Source of the DNA: an uncultured Bryobacteraceae bacterium | GTDB taxonomy: Bacteria > Acidobacteriota > Terriglobia > Bryobacterales > Bryobacteraceae | Length of the DNA: 64,000 nucleotides | Reading direction: 5' to 3' | NCBI GenBank assembly: GCA_938003835.1 | Contig: CALKXJ010000020.1 | Coordinates: 186,001 to 250,000 of the forward strand | Part shown: in pieces, positions 1-13,358 of the stretch | Layout of the letters: every line of letters starts with the position of its first letter | Position numbering within the stretch: position 1 is the stretch's first letter | Translations under genes and position numbers: made by a program | The notes under the pieces: model-generated | The model's database searches: none | What the model was told of the DNA's origin: nothing | What the model saw: only the letters and a program-made list of their open reading frames with translations

Positions 1-2097
<2,097 letters not shown>

Positions 2098-2173
2098 GTC
2101 CAGTCCCAGCCAGCTAGGGTCGATTACTTTTAGCTGACCAAAACCGCACGAAAGTGTCAAGTCTGCTACGAGG

Positions 2174-3423
2174 TCAACGACTTCGGCTCCGAACCATGAG
2201 CGCCGGGCCGGGCAGCAGGACTTCGAGGCCGTGATGTTCCGTATCCGAGAAGACTTCCAGGTGGTTTGCTCCCCTTTTGAGCAGGCTCGGTGCGATCTCC
2301 ATGCGCCGGTAGAGGACGTCATGTCTGCCGTCGCCCGCCGCCGGAACAGGATGGCCGTTGAGCGTCACCGGATGTTCCGCGCGGCCACGCCCCCCGTCCC
2401 AGAGCACGATGTGCAGCTCGGCCCGCTCGATCCGGTCAGGCGCAACGGCAAGATCGATCCGCGCCTGCTGCCTCTTGCCGGCGCGCGACCAGAAGGGTGC
2501 GGGCAGATCCCGGGCCGGGTACAACTCGACAACCGCCTCGCCGCGCGGCGCAATGCGCAGCCCGCTCGCCGGGACGGTTCGATACGCCAGATTCTCGAAG
2601 CCGCGGATATGAACCACGGCCGCCACCGCAACGCCCTCCTGTGCCGGCAGCATGCTCAGATCCCAGACGATGCGGAACGGCGCCTTGGCGGCGCCTCCGA
2701 GATAGGCCTCCGGCCGGCGGTGCTTGGTGAAGCCGTGCCAACTGAACGGCTCGATGGCGCCGTTCTCGTTGTAGCCGCGGTAATAGCCCTGAAAATCGAC
2801 GGCCGCGATCCGCTCCGGCGCCGGAGTGCGCAGCTCGATCTCCAGCTGTTCTTCGCCCGCGGAGCGCACCTGCACGGAGGCCTCGAAACCCGACAGCCCC
2901 GCTGCCTCGAGGTCCGGGTGGTCCGGCTTCAGCCGCGCGCGCAGGCAGGCGTTGTCTACGATGAAGTGGCCCCAAAAGGTCGTCCCCTGGTCGCAAGCGA
3001 ACTGAAGGGCGTTGTACCCGTTTACAACGTCGCTCGGCTTGAGCGCGATCACCGGATACTGGTGCGTGCAGTGCTTGGCCGCCGTGCCGACCTCGGCGAT
3101 TGCATAGGTGCTGCGCCCATTGATGGTGACGCGCTTGTTGGCGGTGCCGGGATGGCCGCCCCAGAGCTCCAGATAGAGATCGGCGCCGGCGAGCAGGCGC
3201 GGATCCTCCGGCATGCGGATCTGCATCATCCCGCTCGAGAAGGTTTCGCTGCGCGAGCCGAACACCGGATGCAGCACCGCCTCGGGGGCGTTCACCCGAA
3301 AGCGCGGGTTCGGCATCGGATTGCCGTGCTCGAGGCCGGGCTCGAACCACCACCAGCGCTCGAAGCCCGCCGTCGTCTCAGCGGCCAGCCAGGCCGCGCC
3401 CAGCAGCCAGAGCAGGCACGCCG

Positions 3424-3430
<7 letters not shown>
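2174..3430 (-). CDS. exported protein of unknown function, beta-rich
   Basis: A 418-residue protein starting with a clear signal peptide (hydrophobic residues 1-16, probable cleavage after WLAAE or nearby). I recognise no named family. The sequence is rich in Trp, Tyr and Gly, lacks membrane segments after the signal, and has two stretches that look like jelly-roll or carbohydrate-binding folds: residues about 75-165 ([23 protein letters not shown]) and about 330-415 ([21 protein letters not shown]). The LWGG/LWDG plus TxNG pattern suggests an internal duplication. Its start codon overlaps the ftsH stop by 7 nt, so it is very probably translated with the chaperone/protease operon. A periplasmic role is inferred from the signal peptide only. 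Confidence 0.75.
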
Positions 3431-5310
<1,880 letters not shown>

Positions 5311-5314
5311 CCCT

Positions 5315-5629
5315 TTAGCGATCTGCCTCCCCGCGCCGCAGTCGCTCGAGCTCCTCTTCGAGCGCCCGGATTCGGTCTCTCATCTCCAGTATGACGGCGA
5401 TCCCCGGTAGATTTACGCCCAGGTCGCGCCGCAACCGAATGATCGAACGCAGCCGCTCCACCGCCGAGCGGGCGAACAGCGGTCTGCCGCCGCACTCGGC
5501 CGCGGCCTCGATCAGGCCGTAGGAAACAAATTTCTCGACCAGCTCCGGATGAACCCCGGCCTCGCTGGCCAGATCCTCGAGCGTGAGCGTGCTGTGTTCG
5601 ACGCGCCACAGTACGACGGCCTTCGCCAT
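5315..5629 (-). CDS. cbpM: chaperone modulator CbpM (MerR_2-type helix-turn-helix)
   Basis: A 104-residue protein with an N-terminal MerR-like helix-turn-helix ([27 protein letters not shown], given here in parts: residues about 15-41) followed by a charged coiled coil (about 83-100). In the known family CbpM binds the J-domain of CbpA-type DnaJ proteins and controls their activity; it is not a classical DNA-binding regulator. It lies directly after a CbpA/DnaJ gene, with the dnaJ stop and cbpM start sharing one base (TGATG), which is the usual arrangement for this pair. The downstream ftsH starts 4 nt after its stop. Confidence 0.87.
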   Translation of the reverse strand: MAKAVVLWRVEHSTLTLEDLASEAGVHPELVEKFVSYGLIEAAAECGGRPLFARSAVERLRSIIRLRRDLGVNLPGIAVILEMRDRIRALEEELERLRRGEADR

Positions 5630-6639
5630 CAGGCGCCTCCTGGTGCTGCCTCGCGCGGCCGGAAATCGGAGACCGCGGCGAGTTTTTCGAACAGCTCCCT
5701 CTCCTGGTCCGACGGCTTCGGCGGCACCACGATCTTCAGTTTGACGTACTGGTCACCGCGCCCGCCGCCGGGCTTGGCCATTCCTTTGCCGCGCAGGCGC
5801 AACATCTGCCCGCCCTGACTGTTCGGGGGCACCCGCACCTCGACCACGCCGTCGAGAGTCGGCACTTCGATTCGCGCTCCAAGCAGCGCCTCCCAGGGCG
5901 CGACGGGAACCTCCACCTCCACATCGGCGCCGTCGCGAAGCCGGAAAGTCTCATGAGGCAACAGGCGGATGTGCAGATACAGGTCGCCTCGTTCGCCCCC
6001 GCCGAGGCCGGCCCCGCCACGACCCGGCACCCGAATGACCGACCCGTCCCGCGCGCCCGGCGGTATGTTTACGGTGAAGCGCTCGATCCGCATCGACGTC
6101 CCGCTGCCTCCACAGGCCGTGCAGCTGTTCTTCTCGCGTGTCCCCGTTCCGCCACACGCCGGGCACTCCTCTTCGAGCGGCACCGTCACCGTGCGGCTCG
6201 CGCCCCGATGCGCCTCCTCGAGCGTCAGCGTGATCTCGGACTCGACGTCCGCACCGCGAGCGCTGAACCGAAAGCCGGTCCCGCCCCGCGGCCCGCCGCC
6301 AAACAGAATGTGGAAGAAATCGCTGAATCCGCCGACTCGGCCCCCGCCCCCAAAAAGCTCTCCGAGGTCGAAGGCGTAGGTGCCTGGCGGCGGCGTGAAG
6401 TCGGCGCCTGCCTTCCAGTTGGCCCCCAGCGCATCGTACTTCTTGCGCTTCTCCGGGTCCGAGAGAACCTCGTAGGCCTCATTAATCTCTTTGAAGCGTT
6501 CTTCGGCAGACTTGTCGCCCGGATTGACGTCCGGATGGTACTTCCGTGCCAGCCGCCGGTAGGCCTGCTTGATCTCGTCCTCGGTGGCGTCGCGAGGCAC
6601 CCCCAGGGTTTCGTAATAGTCCTTGAACTGGACCGCCAT
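5629..6639 (-). CDS. dnaJ: DnaJ/CbpA-type J-domain co-chaperone with a half-size zinc finger
   Basis: An Hsp40 of 336 residues that stimulates DnaK ATPase and delivers unfolded clients. The J-domain has HPD at residues 35-37. A Gly/Phe-rich linker (about 96-130) follows, then a cysteine region with only two CxxCxGxG units (CPACGGTG from 159, CTACGGSG from 173) instead of the four in classical DnaJ, so at most one zinc can bind. The C-terminal substrate-binding domains follow ([21 protein letters not shown]). The size and the CbpM neighbour place it between DnaJ and CbpA types. It sits between thioredoxin (13 nt upstream) and cbpM (1-nt overlap) in the quality-control operon. Symbol assigned by domain content; cbpA would be equally acceptable. 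Confidence 0.92.
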   Translation of the reverse strand: MAVQFKDYYETLGVPRDATEDEIKQAYRRLARKYHPDVNPGDKSAEERFKEINEAYEVLSDPEKRKKYDALGANWKAGADFTPPPGTYAFDLGELFGGGGRVGGFSDFFHILFGGGPRGGTGFRFSARGADVESEITLTLEEAHRGASRTVTVPLEEECPACGGTGTREKNSCTACGGSGTSMRIERFTVNIPPGARDGSVIRVPGRGGAGLGGGERGDLYLHIRLLPHETFRLRDGADVEVEVPVAPWEALLGARIEVPTLDGVVEVRVPPNSQGGQMLRLRGKGMAKPGGGRGDQYVKLKIVVPPKPSDQERELFEKLAAVSDFRPREAAPGGA

Positions 6640-6652
6640 GGAACAACCCGTT

Positions 6653-7096
6653 TCAGGCGACCGAGGCCGCCTCCAGCCACCGCCGCATCTCGGATCGCGG
6701 CGCCAGGCCCGCTCGCTGGAGAACCACTGCGCCGTTGCGCAAGACGACGAAATTCGGTATCGCCTGCACGCGGTAGCGCGCCGCCAGTTCCGGGTGCGCC
6801 TCCGTGTCGACCTTCAGCACGAGTGCGCGCCCGGCCATCTCCTGCGCCAGCGCCGCCACTTCTGGGGCGGCCATGCGGCACGGCCCGCACCAGGCCGCCC
6901 AGAAGTCCACCAGGATAGGAACCTGCGCCTCGCGGACGATCTCTTCGAAAGCGGCCGCATCCACTTCGATCGGTTCGCGGACGGGGCCCAGCGGCGCTTT
7001 GCAGGCGCCGCATCGACCGGTCTCGGCCAGCCGCGCCGCCGGAACCCGGTTCTTGACCCCGCAGGAAGGGCAGACGCGGATCAGGCCGGCTCCCAC
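6653..7096 (-). CDS. trxC: thioredoxin 2-type protein with N-terminal zinc ribbon
   Basis: A 147-residue thioredoxin with an extra N-terminal zinc ribbon, as in TrxC. The ribbon cysteines are C9/C12 (CPSC) and C29/C32 (CGAC). The redox centre WCGPC has C70 and C73, and the cis-proline is in AIPNF. It reduces protein disulfides in the cytoplasm; TrxC-type ribbons are known to release zinc under oxidative stress. I choose the GTG start at 7096 because it is preceded by GAGGTGA, which overlaps the stop of the upstream htrA gene; an ATG start would lose the ribbon. Position between a periplasmic protease and DnaJ suggests a role in a combined heat and oxidative stress response. Confidence 0.92.
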   Translation of the reverse strand: MGAGLIRVCPSCGVKNRVPAARLAETGRCGACKAPLGPVREPIEVDAAAFEEIVREAQVPILVDFWAAWCGPCRMAAPEVAALAQEMAGRALVLKVDTEAHPELAARYRVQAIPNFVVLRNGAVVLQRAGLAPRSEMRRWLEAASVA

Positions 7097-7100
7097 GGGC

Positions 7101-8618
7101 TCACCTCGGCTCGATCGCTACGAAGAACACGCTGCCCCCGCGGTTCACCAGAAGCAGCACCGCCTCGGCGCCGGCCTGTCGAATTGCTCGCTCGAACTCG
7201 CCCACACTCGCGACGCCCCGGCCGTTCACTTCCTGAATGACGTCGCCGCGGCGAAGGCCTGCTTCAAACGCCGGTGAGCCCGGATCGACGCCCGTCACCA
7301 GTACGCCGCTCACCCCTGGCGGTATGCCGAGCTGCTCGCGCAGGCGAGGCGAGAGGTTCGCCACCGATACCCCTTCGAGAGCCCGGGCCGCCCCCGGCTC
7401 GGCTCCCGGCCCCATCGCTCGCCGCTCCGCCGGCTGCTCGCCGAGCACCACCGGCACCTCGATTGGGCGGCGCTCCCGGAACACCCGCAGCCGCGCCGTC
7501 GTGCCGGGCGCCAGCATGGCCACGCGCAGGCTGAGCTCCCGCGTCTCGTTCACCGGCTCCCCGTTGATCGCCAGCACGATGTCGCCGCGCCGCAGGCCGG
7601 CCTTCTCCGCCGGGCTGCCGGGCGAGACATCGCTGATGAGAGCCCCCGTGGGCTTATCCAGTCCCATCGTCCGCGCGATCGCCGGCGTCACCGGCTGGAT
7701 CGCCACCCCCAGCCAGCCGCGCACCACGCGACCGTCTTTCAAGATCCGCTCCATCACCTGCCGCGCCATGTTGATGGGCACGGCGAAGCCGATCCCCTGG
7801 TTGCCGCCGCTGCGGGACAGGATCGCCGTGTTGATGCCGATCAGCGCGCCGTTAATGTCCACCAGCGCCCCGCCGGAATTGCCCGGGTTGATCGGCGCAT
7901 CGGTCTGGATGAAATCCTCGTAGTCGACGATCGAGAGATTTCCGCGCCCGGTGGCGCTCACAATCCCCATCGTCACCGTCTGACCCAGCCCGAAGGGATT
8001 GCCCACCGCCAGCACGAACTGGCCCGCCTTCACCTTGTCAGAGTCCGCTATGGCCAGCGTCGGCAGATTCTTCTCATCGACGCGCAGCACGGCGATGTCC
8101 GTGCGCGGATCGGTCCCCACCAGGTGCGCCTTCATCTCCCGCCGGTCCGCGAGCGATACGCGGATCTCCGTGGCGCCCTCGATGACGTGGTTGTTGGTCA
8201 GCAGATAGCCGTCGGCGCTAACGATGACTCCCGAGCCGAGACTCTGCTCGCGCCGCTCGCGCGGCCGGTCCGGCGCGCCCCAGCCGAAGAACTCCCGAAA
8301 GAACGGGTCGAAAAAGAAGGGCGAGGTTGGTCCGGTTTCCGCTGAACGAACGACGCGCGCCGAGTAGATATTCACCACCGCCGGGAGAACCTTCTCGACC
8401 ACGGGCGTCAGGCCGTTTGCAAAGGAGACCTCCTGCGAGCCTGCCGCCTGCGCCGAAGCCAGCAGCAGGTGCACTCCCGGCGGCTGCTTGCGCCCTTGCC
8501 ACCAGGCGCCGGCGGCTGTGCCGATCAGAAACGTCAGAATCAACGCCGGCGCCGCCAGCCAAACCCGTGAGCGGATACCGCGTCGTCGCCGCACATCATC
8601 GACATTGCCGAAAACCAT
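7101..8618 (-). CDS. degP: Do/DegP-family (HtrA) periplasmic serine endoprotease
   Basis: A 505-residue HtrA-type protease and chaperone. One N-terminal membrane segment (about 19-40) after a basic start anchors or exports it. The trypsin-like triad is H144 (NNHVIEG), D174 (RTDIAVL) and S248 (PGNSGGAL). PDZ1 covers about 295-385 and PDZ2 about 410-500 (GSPAFEAGLRRGD), matching the two-PDZ DegP/DegQ/MucD group. The Phe-rich insertion near 100-112 (FFFDPFFREFF) resembles the LA loop region of DegP-like proteins. It starts 30 nt after the VWFA-protein stop and ends 4 nt before the thioredoxin GTG, so it belongs to the same polycistronic run. It probably degrades or refolds damaged envelope proteins. 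Confidence 0.95.
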   Translation of the reverse strand: MVFGNVDDVRRRRGIRSRVWLAAPALILTFLIGTAAGAWWQGRKQPPGVHLLLASAQAAGSQEVSFANGLTPVVEKVLPAVVNIYSARVVRSAETGPTSPFFFDPFFREFFGWGAPDRPRERREQSLGSGVIVSADGYLLTNNHVIEGATEIRVSLADRREMKAHLVGTDPRTDIAVLRVDEKNLPTLAIADSDKVKAGQFVLAVGNPFGLGQTVTMGIVSATGRGNLSIVDYEDFIQTDAPINPGNSGGALVDINGALIGINTAILSRSGGNQGIGFAVPINMARQVMERILKDGRVVRGWLGVAIQPVTPAIARTMGLDKPTGALISDVSPGSPAEKAGLRRGDIVLAINGEPVNETRELSLRVAMLAPGTTARLRVFRERRPIEVPVVLGEQPAERRAMGPGAEPGAARALEGVSVANLSPRLREQLGIPPGVSGVLVTGVDPGSPAFEAGLRRGDVIQEVNGRGVASVGEFERAIRQAGAEAVLLLVNRGGSVFFVAIEPR

Positions 8619-8648
8619 GACACGATCCTCCCTGTCTCAGACCGTCTG

Positions 8649-9548
8649 CTACTGGCGGCGCCAGCCCTCGCGCACCCGGACCGAAAAGTTCCGCCGCTTA
8701 CCCTCCACCTCCTGAAACGCCTCGAGCCGGATCCGGTGAAACTTGCCGTCCCGCCGGAACCGTGGCTCGTAGACGATCCGGTACTGCTGCTCGAGCATCA
8801 GCACCACCGTGCGCATGATGTCGCGGTAGGCCGTCTGGAACCGCGGGAAAAAGGACTGCCCGCCGGTCTTCCTCGCCAGCATGTTCAGGAACGCCTCGGC
8901 CTGCGTCAGCTCCATGCGCGCGCTGTCGGACAGATAGACCTCGTACTGGCCCCGCAGCAGCGAACCGGCGCCAATGCCGAAGATCACCACCTCGGCGCCC
9001 TCCACCTTCCTCTGTACCTCCGGCAGCGAGTGCCGGCTCAGAGTGTTCAGCCCCGAGCCGATCAGGATCACCACCTTCCGTCCGGGCAGCCATTCGAGCT
9101 TGTCGAGCACCTCGACCAGCGCGTCGAAGGTGTTCACCTCTCCCCAGAAAGGCTGCCCGAGGGCGCCGAAGGCCGCTCGGATCTCCCCCTTCTGCCGCGT
9201 GAAGTCGACATGGATCTGTAACTCCTGCGAGAAAGTGGCCAGCGAATACCAATGCCCGTCCGGCGCCGCATCGACAAAGGCGTTGAGCGCCGTCTCGATA
9301 TCCGTCAGATAGTAAAGCGAACCCTGGCTGTACTCCACCAGCAGGGTCACCAGCGCGGGAGATTCCGGCTCCGCCAGGCGAAAATTCACCGGCTGGCCGT
9401 CTTCGAACAGCCGGAAGTTCTCTTCCCGGAGCCCGCCGATCAGCTTGTCACCTTCTTCGACAGTGAAATAAAGCGACAGCGTCGTCTGGCCCCAGGCCAG
9501 CGCGCCCGCCAGCAGGAGCCCTGCGCCGAGCTTCACGGAGCGGGACAT
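8649..9548 (-). CDS. secreted VWFA-related protein of the acidobacterial type
   Basis: A 299-residue protein with signal peptide (cleavage near LAWGQ) and a von Willebrand A-like fold. The N-terminal strand motif LYFTVEEGDKLIGGL, the segment EENFRLFEDGQPV, a VILIGSGLNT strand and a C-terminal YRIVYEP-to-VRVREGWRR region match the VWFA-related Acidobacterial domain family, which is a good lineage marker. The classical MIDAS DxSxS is not intact: the first strand reads LLVEYSQGS. Function is unknown; such proteins are thought to bind partners at the envelope. It overlaps the upstream M48 peptidase gene by 16 nt and lies 30 nt before degP, indicating co-expression. Confidence 0.88.
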   Translation of the reverse strand: MSRSVKLGAGLLLAGALAWGQTTLSLYFTVEEGDKLIGGLREENFRLFEDGQPVNFRLAEPESPALVTLLVEYSQGSLYYLTDIETALNAFVDAAPDGHWYSLATFSQELQIHVDFTRQKGEIRAAFGALGQPFWGEVNTFDALVEVLDKLEWLPGRKVVILIGSGLNTLSRHSLPEVQRKVEGAEVVIFGIGAGSLLRGQYEVYLSDSARMELTQAEAFLNMLARKTGGQSFFPRFQTAYRDIMRTVVLMLEQQYRIVYEPRFRRDGKFHRIRLEAFQEVEGKRRNFSVRVREGWRRQ

Positions 9549-10987
9549 AGCGTTTCGATCGGCTGTCCCGGCTTGTACTCGATCTTCTCCGGCGCCGGAC
9601 AGCCCTGTACCGGAGCGAGCAGGCTCGGGCGGTCCTTTTCCTCTTTCTCTGCCTCTTCGGTCACCTTCTTGAGTTCCGCCTTCATCCGGTCGAACTCCGG
9701 ACTGTTCTCGATGAGGCCCTCCTTGGGCGGCAAGAACAGGATCTCCCGCTGCGTCTCGACCATGCGCTGGTAAAACGGCGGGTGGGTCCGAAACCAGCTC
9801 ACCCCGTTGACATAGCCCTCCGTGGTCGCCATCTTGTCGAAGAACTTGATGAAGCCCGCCGGATCGTAGCCCGCGTTCCAGGCGTACTGCACGCCGAGCT
9901 GGTCGGCCTCGAGTTCGAACTCGCGGCTGACGCCGAGCATGTCCAGGCTCAGCACCAGCCCCAGCCCGTAAAAGCCGTACTGGAGCGCGTAGTATGTCCC
10001 GATGCTGGCGGCGCCCCCGGTCAGGATGATCGCCGCGATCTGCGCCGCCTGATAGATGATCGAGGAGATCGTCGCCTTGCGCATCAGCTTGTGGCCGTGA
10101 CGCCCGGTGACATGCGCGATCTCATGCGCGATCACGCCCGCAAGCTGCGATTCGTTCTCCACCGCCTCGAGCAGGCCCCGCTGGATGAAGAGAAAGCCGC
10201 CGGGCAGCGCAAAGGCGTTGATCTCTTTGCTGTTGAGGACGGTGATGTTGAGCGGCACCCGCAAGTCGGAGTGCTTGGCGATGCGCTGCGCCAGGCTCAC
10301 CACATACTGGCGCACTGCCTGGTTGTCGACCTCCGGCGGCATGAGCCCGGCCAGCTTCATCTGCCGCACCGCCTCCTGACCATCTTTGACATCGTTCTCC
10401 TGGCCCGGCACGAGCTCCCGGAACCCGATGTCTTTCACGTCACCCCATCGCCGCCCGTGGTGGGTGCCCGCGGCAATCTCGGCCTTGATCCGCTGAAGCT
10501 CCCCCGGCCACTTCTCGACCAGCTCGAGCTTCGCTTTCTTGTTCTCGAAGGCTACCGGGATGGCATGTTCGGCCAGCACGCGCGCCTGGCTTGATACCGC
10601 ACGGAGATTCTGGATCTGGCAGTGTCGCTGCTTGCGTTCGGTGTCGTCGATGCGGTTGGTGACTCGCTTGAGCTCCTCCTGGGCCGAGCGCAACTGGCGC
10701 TCGAGTTCCTGAGTCCGATTCCTGTACTGGCGCGTACAGGAGCTCTGAAGATCTTCCAGGATCCGCCGCATCGCAGCAATGTGCGATGGGCTGAACTCCA
10801 GGCGCGCTGCCTCGGCGAACAGCTCCTGATAAGACCTCTGGAGGGTCTCGTTGAATCGCTGACGAATCTCGGGGGGAAGTTCGGCGCGCGCCCGCTGCGC
10901 TGCAATGGGAGGCCTCAGCAGCACCAGCACCGCCAGTAGGGCGGCCAGGCGCTGCCCGCTCCAGTCCGGGATAGGTCGTGATTTCAT
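9533..10987 (-). CDS. M48-family zinc metallopeptidase, exported
   Basis: A 484-residue exported peptidase related to BepA/LoiP-type M48 enzymes. The signal peptide is LAALLAVLVLL followed by AAQ. A coiled-coil region of about 80 residues (RTQELERQLRSAQEELKRV) precedes the catalytic domain, where the zinc motif is HEIAH in GVIAHEIAHVTGRHG, with the third ligand Glu in FELEADQLG. The signature ITVLNSKEINAFALPGG is typical for M48. Hydrophobic stretches after the zinc motif (IIYQAAQIAAIILTGG) could contact the membrane. I use the ATG at 10987 because the signal peptide begins there; an upstream in-frame ATG at 11005 is possible. It heads the quality-control run and probably shares its promoter. 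Confidence 0.9.
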   Translation of the reverse strand: MKSRPIPDWSGQRLAALLAVLVLLRPPIAAQRARAELPPEIRQRFNETLQRSYQELFAEAARLEFSPSHIAAMRRILEDLQSSCTRQYRNRTQELERQLRSAQEELKRVTNRIDDTERKQRHCQIQNLRAVSSQARVLAEHAIPVAFENKKAKLELVEKWPGELQRIKAEIAAGTHHGRRWGDVKDIGFRELVPGQENDVKDGQEAVRQMKLAGLMPPEVDNQAVRQYVVSLAQRIAKHSDLRVPLNITVLNSKEINAFALPGGFLFIQRGLLEAVENESQLAGVIAHEIAHVTGRHGHKLMRKATISSIIYQAAQIAAIILTGGAASIGTYYALQYGFYGLGLVLSLDMLGVSREFELEADQLGVQYAWNAGYDPAGFIKFFDKMATTEGYVNGVSWFRTHPPFYQRMVETQREILFLPPKEGLIENSPEFDRMKAELKKVTEEAEKEEKDRPSLLAPVQGCPAPEKIEYKPGQPIETLCPAP

Positions 10988-11091
10988 TGCATCCGTTAGG
11001 ATCATACACCTGTGTGAGGAGCCTCCGCAGCATGCGACCACTCGGCAGGGGCGAAACCTCCCGGGCGGTCAATGCGTCAATCGCGGGTGGA

Positions 11092-11109
11092 GCCCGCCTC
11101 CAGGCGGGC
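11092..11109. other. GC-rich hairpin upstream of the 11167 gene
   Basis: A perfect 7-bp inverted repeat GCCCGCC / GGCGGGC with a 4-nt loop lies in the 179-bp divergent region, 57 bp before the 11167 start. No T-run follows on either strand. It may be a leader structure of the coiled-coil gene or a dispersed palindromic element; no function can be assigned. Confidence 0.35.
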
Positions 11110-11166
11110 GGCGGGGGTCTCCCCTCCGCCAGGTGGAAATCTGATCTTCAAAAGGAGGTGAAAGAC

Positions 11167-11661
11167 ATGAGGGTTCGCGTGTTGCTGAGTGTCTTCGCGC
11201 TTCTTTTGATCTTCAGCGTTTCCGCCGCGGCGCTCGAGAAGCGCTGCGTGGTGGTGGGTCCGGCCGGCGCAGAGCTCAAAGCGCTGGCTCGCGAGGCTGC
11301 TCTGGCCCAAAAGCTTGCCGACGAGCTCGAAGCCTATCTGCGCACAGCCTCGCCGAACCGGCTAACCATCGCCGGCCAGATGGGCCAGCTCGAGGACCGG
11401 ATCCGGACGCTCCGCGAGGCGCTGCGCCGCTTCGAGAACCGCGAGCCCAGGCTGAACGCGGCGCAAACGCGGGAGCTCGAGCGGCTCCGCACGGCTGTGG
11501 CCACGCTCACCCTGTTTGCCAACCAGCTCAATCGCACCGTTGCGGAGCGTGAACTCGGGTTCGCGCGGGAGCGGCTGATGGCCAGCGCCCGCGCCATGCG
11601 CGAGCGGGCGGCCATCATTCGCCAGTCGGCGCGCTCGCTGCGCACCATCGAGGCGGCGTAG
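11167..11661 (+). CDS. small secreted helical/coiled-coil protein of unknown function
   Basis: A 164-residue protein with a signal peptide (residues about 5-22, ending SAAALE) and an almost entirely helical mature part rich in Arg, Glu, Ala and Leu. It looks like a periplasmic coiled coil. I recognise no family. The start is decided by a very strong ribosome-binding site, AAAGGAGGTG at 11151-11160, six bases before ATG 11167; the frame is open further upstream but without such a site. It is transcribed divergently from the M48 peptidase gene. Strong translation initiation suggests an abundant product, possibly an envelope stress or structural protein, which is only inference. Confidence 0.78.
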   Translation: MRVRVLLSVFALLLIFSVSAAALEKRCVVVGPAGAELKALAREAALAQKLADELEAYLRTASPNRLTIAGQMGQLEDRIRTLREALRRFENREPRLNAAQTRELERLRTAVATLTLFANQLNRTVAERELGFARERLMASARAMRERAAIIRQSARSLRTIEAA

Positions 11662-11670
11662 CCTGGCCCG

Positions 11671-11720
11671 GAGGCTCCACCCGGACATGCCTACCGCGGT
11701 GGAGCCTCTCGTGTTTCTTG
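11671..11720 (+). terminator. intrinsic terminator shared by convergent genes
   Basis: An 11-bp perfect stem, GAGGCTCCACC (11671-11681) and GGTGGAGCCTC (11698-11708), with a 16-nt loop sits between the convergent stops at 11661 and 11721. The plus-strand sequence after it is moderately T-rich (TCGTGTTTCTTG). It probably ends the small-protein transcript and may act on the opposite strand too. Confidence 0.65.
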
Positions 11721-12836
11721 CTAATAGCGCAAGGCTGGTCTCCAGGGCAGTTCCGCTCCGGCAGGCAGCGCGGCGCGAATCATCATCAGTTCCCCAACAT
11801 TCTCTGGCGTGAACAGACCTACCAGCCGTCCCCGGCGGTCCACGACCGGAAGAGCCGGGCACCGGCAGCTCTGCATTATCTCGAACGCGTCCTGGAAGCT
11901 TGCATGCTCGCTGACCACGGGAATGTCACGCCGCATCACCTCGGCCACGGCAAGCCCGGGACCACCCTCTTTGAGTCCCCGAATCATGTCGTCCCGCGTC
12001 AGCACGCCGTAGACCCGCCCGGCCGCGTCTACGACCGGAAACTCATGTTGGCTCGTCCGCAGCAGCGCTTCCACCGCGTCCCCGATCGTCGCCTGGACGT
12101 GTAGCGGCACGATCTCGGTCACCATGGCGTCGGAGACGCTCATCCATCCCGCCACGTCTTTCAAGCCCGCCACTGCCGCCTCCTGCGACGCCCCCAGATA
12201 GAGAAACAGGGCGATGAAGATCAACATCGGGTTGCCGAACAGCCCCGCAAATCCGAACAGGAACGCAAAGCCCTGGCCCACGCCCGCCGCGATGCGCGTC
12301 GCTTGCCCGTAAGTGGTCCGCATCGCCAGCAACGCCCTGAGCACCCGCCCGCCATCCATCGGAAAGGCCGGAATCAGATTGAAGAGCACCAGCATCACGT
12401 TCACCGTGGCCAGCCGGCTCACCAGCTCCTCCGGCCGGCCGGCCAGATTTCCCAGATGCTGCGCGGCGATCGTGGCGCCGGCCCCTACCACCAGCAGGAA
12501 CGCGATGACCAAGTTCACCGCCGGGCCGGCCAGCGCCACTACAATCTCCTGAAGCGGCTTGTCCGGCATCCGCTGAAGTCGTGCCACGCCGCCGATCGGC
12601 AGCAGCGTGATGTCCGGCGTCGGAATGCCATACACGCGCGCCGCCAGGGCGTGTCCCAGCTCGTGCAGCAGCACGCAACCGAAGAGCAGCCCGAGAAACA
12701 GCACGCCGTGGATCGCCGCCGCCGTTCCATACGCCTGATAGTAGGCGAATCCGATCCAGGCGAGGAAAAGAATGAAGGTCACATGAATCCGGATCTCCGT
12801 TCCGGCGATCCGTGCGATGCGAAGCGACCAGCTCAT
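11721..12836 (-). CDS. site-2 protease (M50 family) with C-terminal CBS pair
   Basis: A 371-residue intramembrane metalloprotease of the Rip3/SpoIVFB-like group. Several membrane segments cover about residues 18-220. The zinc motif HELGH is at 58-62 and the distal ligand Asp lies in NLIPAFPMDGGRVLRALL. Two CBS domains occupy roughly 240-300 and 305-360 (EVMRRDIPVVSEHASFQDAF, then CPALPVVDRRGRLVGLF) and probably sense adenine nucleotides or regulate activity. M50 enzymes cleave transmembrane anti-sigma factors or other membrane substrates; the substrate here is not visible. It is convergent with the small secreted protein gene and apparently monocistronic. Confidence 0.92.
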   Translation of the reverse strand: MSWSLRIARIAGTEIRIHVTFILFLAWIGFAYYQAYGTAAAIHGVLFLGLLFGCVLLHELGHALAARVYGIPTPDITLLPIGGVARLQRMPDKPLQEIVVALAGPAVNLVIAFLLVVGAGATIAAQHLGNLAGRPEELVSRLATVNVMLVLFNLIPAFPMDGGRVLRALLAMRTTYGQATRIAAGVGQGFAFLFGFAGLFGNPMLIFIALFLYLGASQEAAVAGLKDVAGWMSVSDAMVTEIVPLHVQATIGDAVEALLRTSQHEFPVVDAAGRVYGVLTRDDMIRGLKEGGPGLAVAEVMRRDIPVVSEHASFQDAFEIMQSCRCPALPVVDRRGRLVGLFTPENVGELMMIRAALPAGAELPWRPALRY

Positions 12837-13010
12837 ACCCTTGTGCTCGCCATCCTAGCACGCGCCTGGGCCGAGCTTTGGCCGGGCGTGACGTGGCGGT
12901 GCCGGGATGGATCGCAACCTCAGTTGCACGAGGACAGCTTGGCTCGCCAGGTCAAAACGCGCCATAATCGAGCAACAGAAGCCGCAAGTTCAGAGTACGC
13001 TGCGTCTACC

Positions 13011-13358
13011 ATGATTAACCGGACCACCGAGCCTCCGTAGGCAGTAACGCCCGAAAAAGTGCAAGAGGCCGTCCGGCGGATCGCCGAGCTCGTCCGACCC
13101 CGCAGAACCATTCTGTTTGGGTCGTACGTGCGGGGCGAAACGAATCGCAACAGTGACGTGGACCTTCTGCTCGTTGTCCGGGGCAGGGTGGACCGTCCAA
13201 GAAAGGCGAGTGTTTAACTGCAAAAGGCCCTCCGGGACATTCTCATGCCCCCGGACATCCTGGTTGTTCCCGAATCGCAAGGGGAGGCGATGAAGGACAC
13301 CCCTCGCCTTATTCTTCAGGAAGCATGGAGGCACGGGCGTGTCTTCTATAAATCCTGA
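13011..13358 (+). pseudogene. MNT-type nucleotidyltransferase (HEPN partner) with two in-frame stops
   Basis: Reading from ATG 13011, the frame carries an MNT nucleotidyltransferase broken by TAG at 13038-13040 and TAA at 13215-13217. The rest of the frame still reads through to TGA at 13356-13358, where a typical member ends. The catalytic signature is intact on the sequence level: FGSYVRGETNRNSDVDLLLV, i.e. GSxxRG...SDxDLLV, and the C-terminal part LMPPDILVVPES is also family-like. A shortened product could start at GTG 13059 but would stop after 52 codons. The downstream HEPN gene starts inside its 3' end (13339), the normal operon overlap. In HEPN/MNT modules the MNT protein is generally the antitoxin, modifying or neutralising the HEPN toxin. 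Sequencing error is less likely because two separate nonsense codons occur without any frameshift. Confidence 0.8.
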
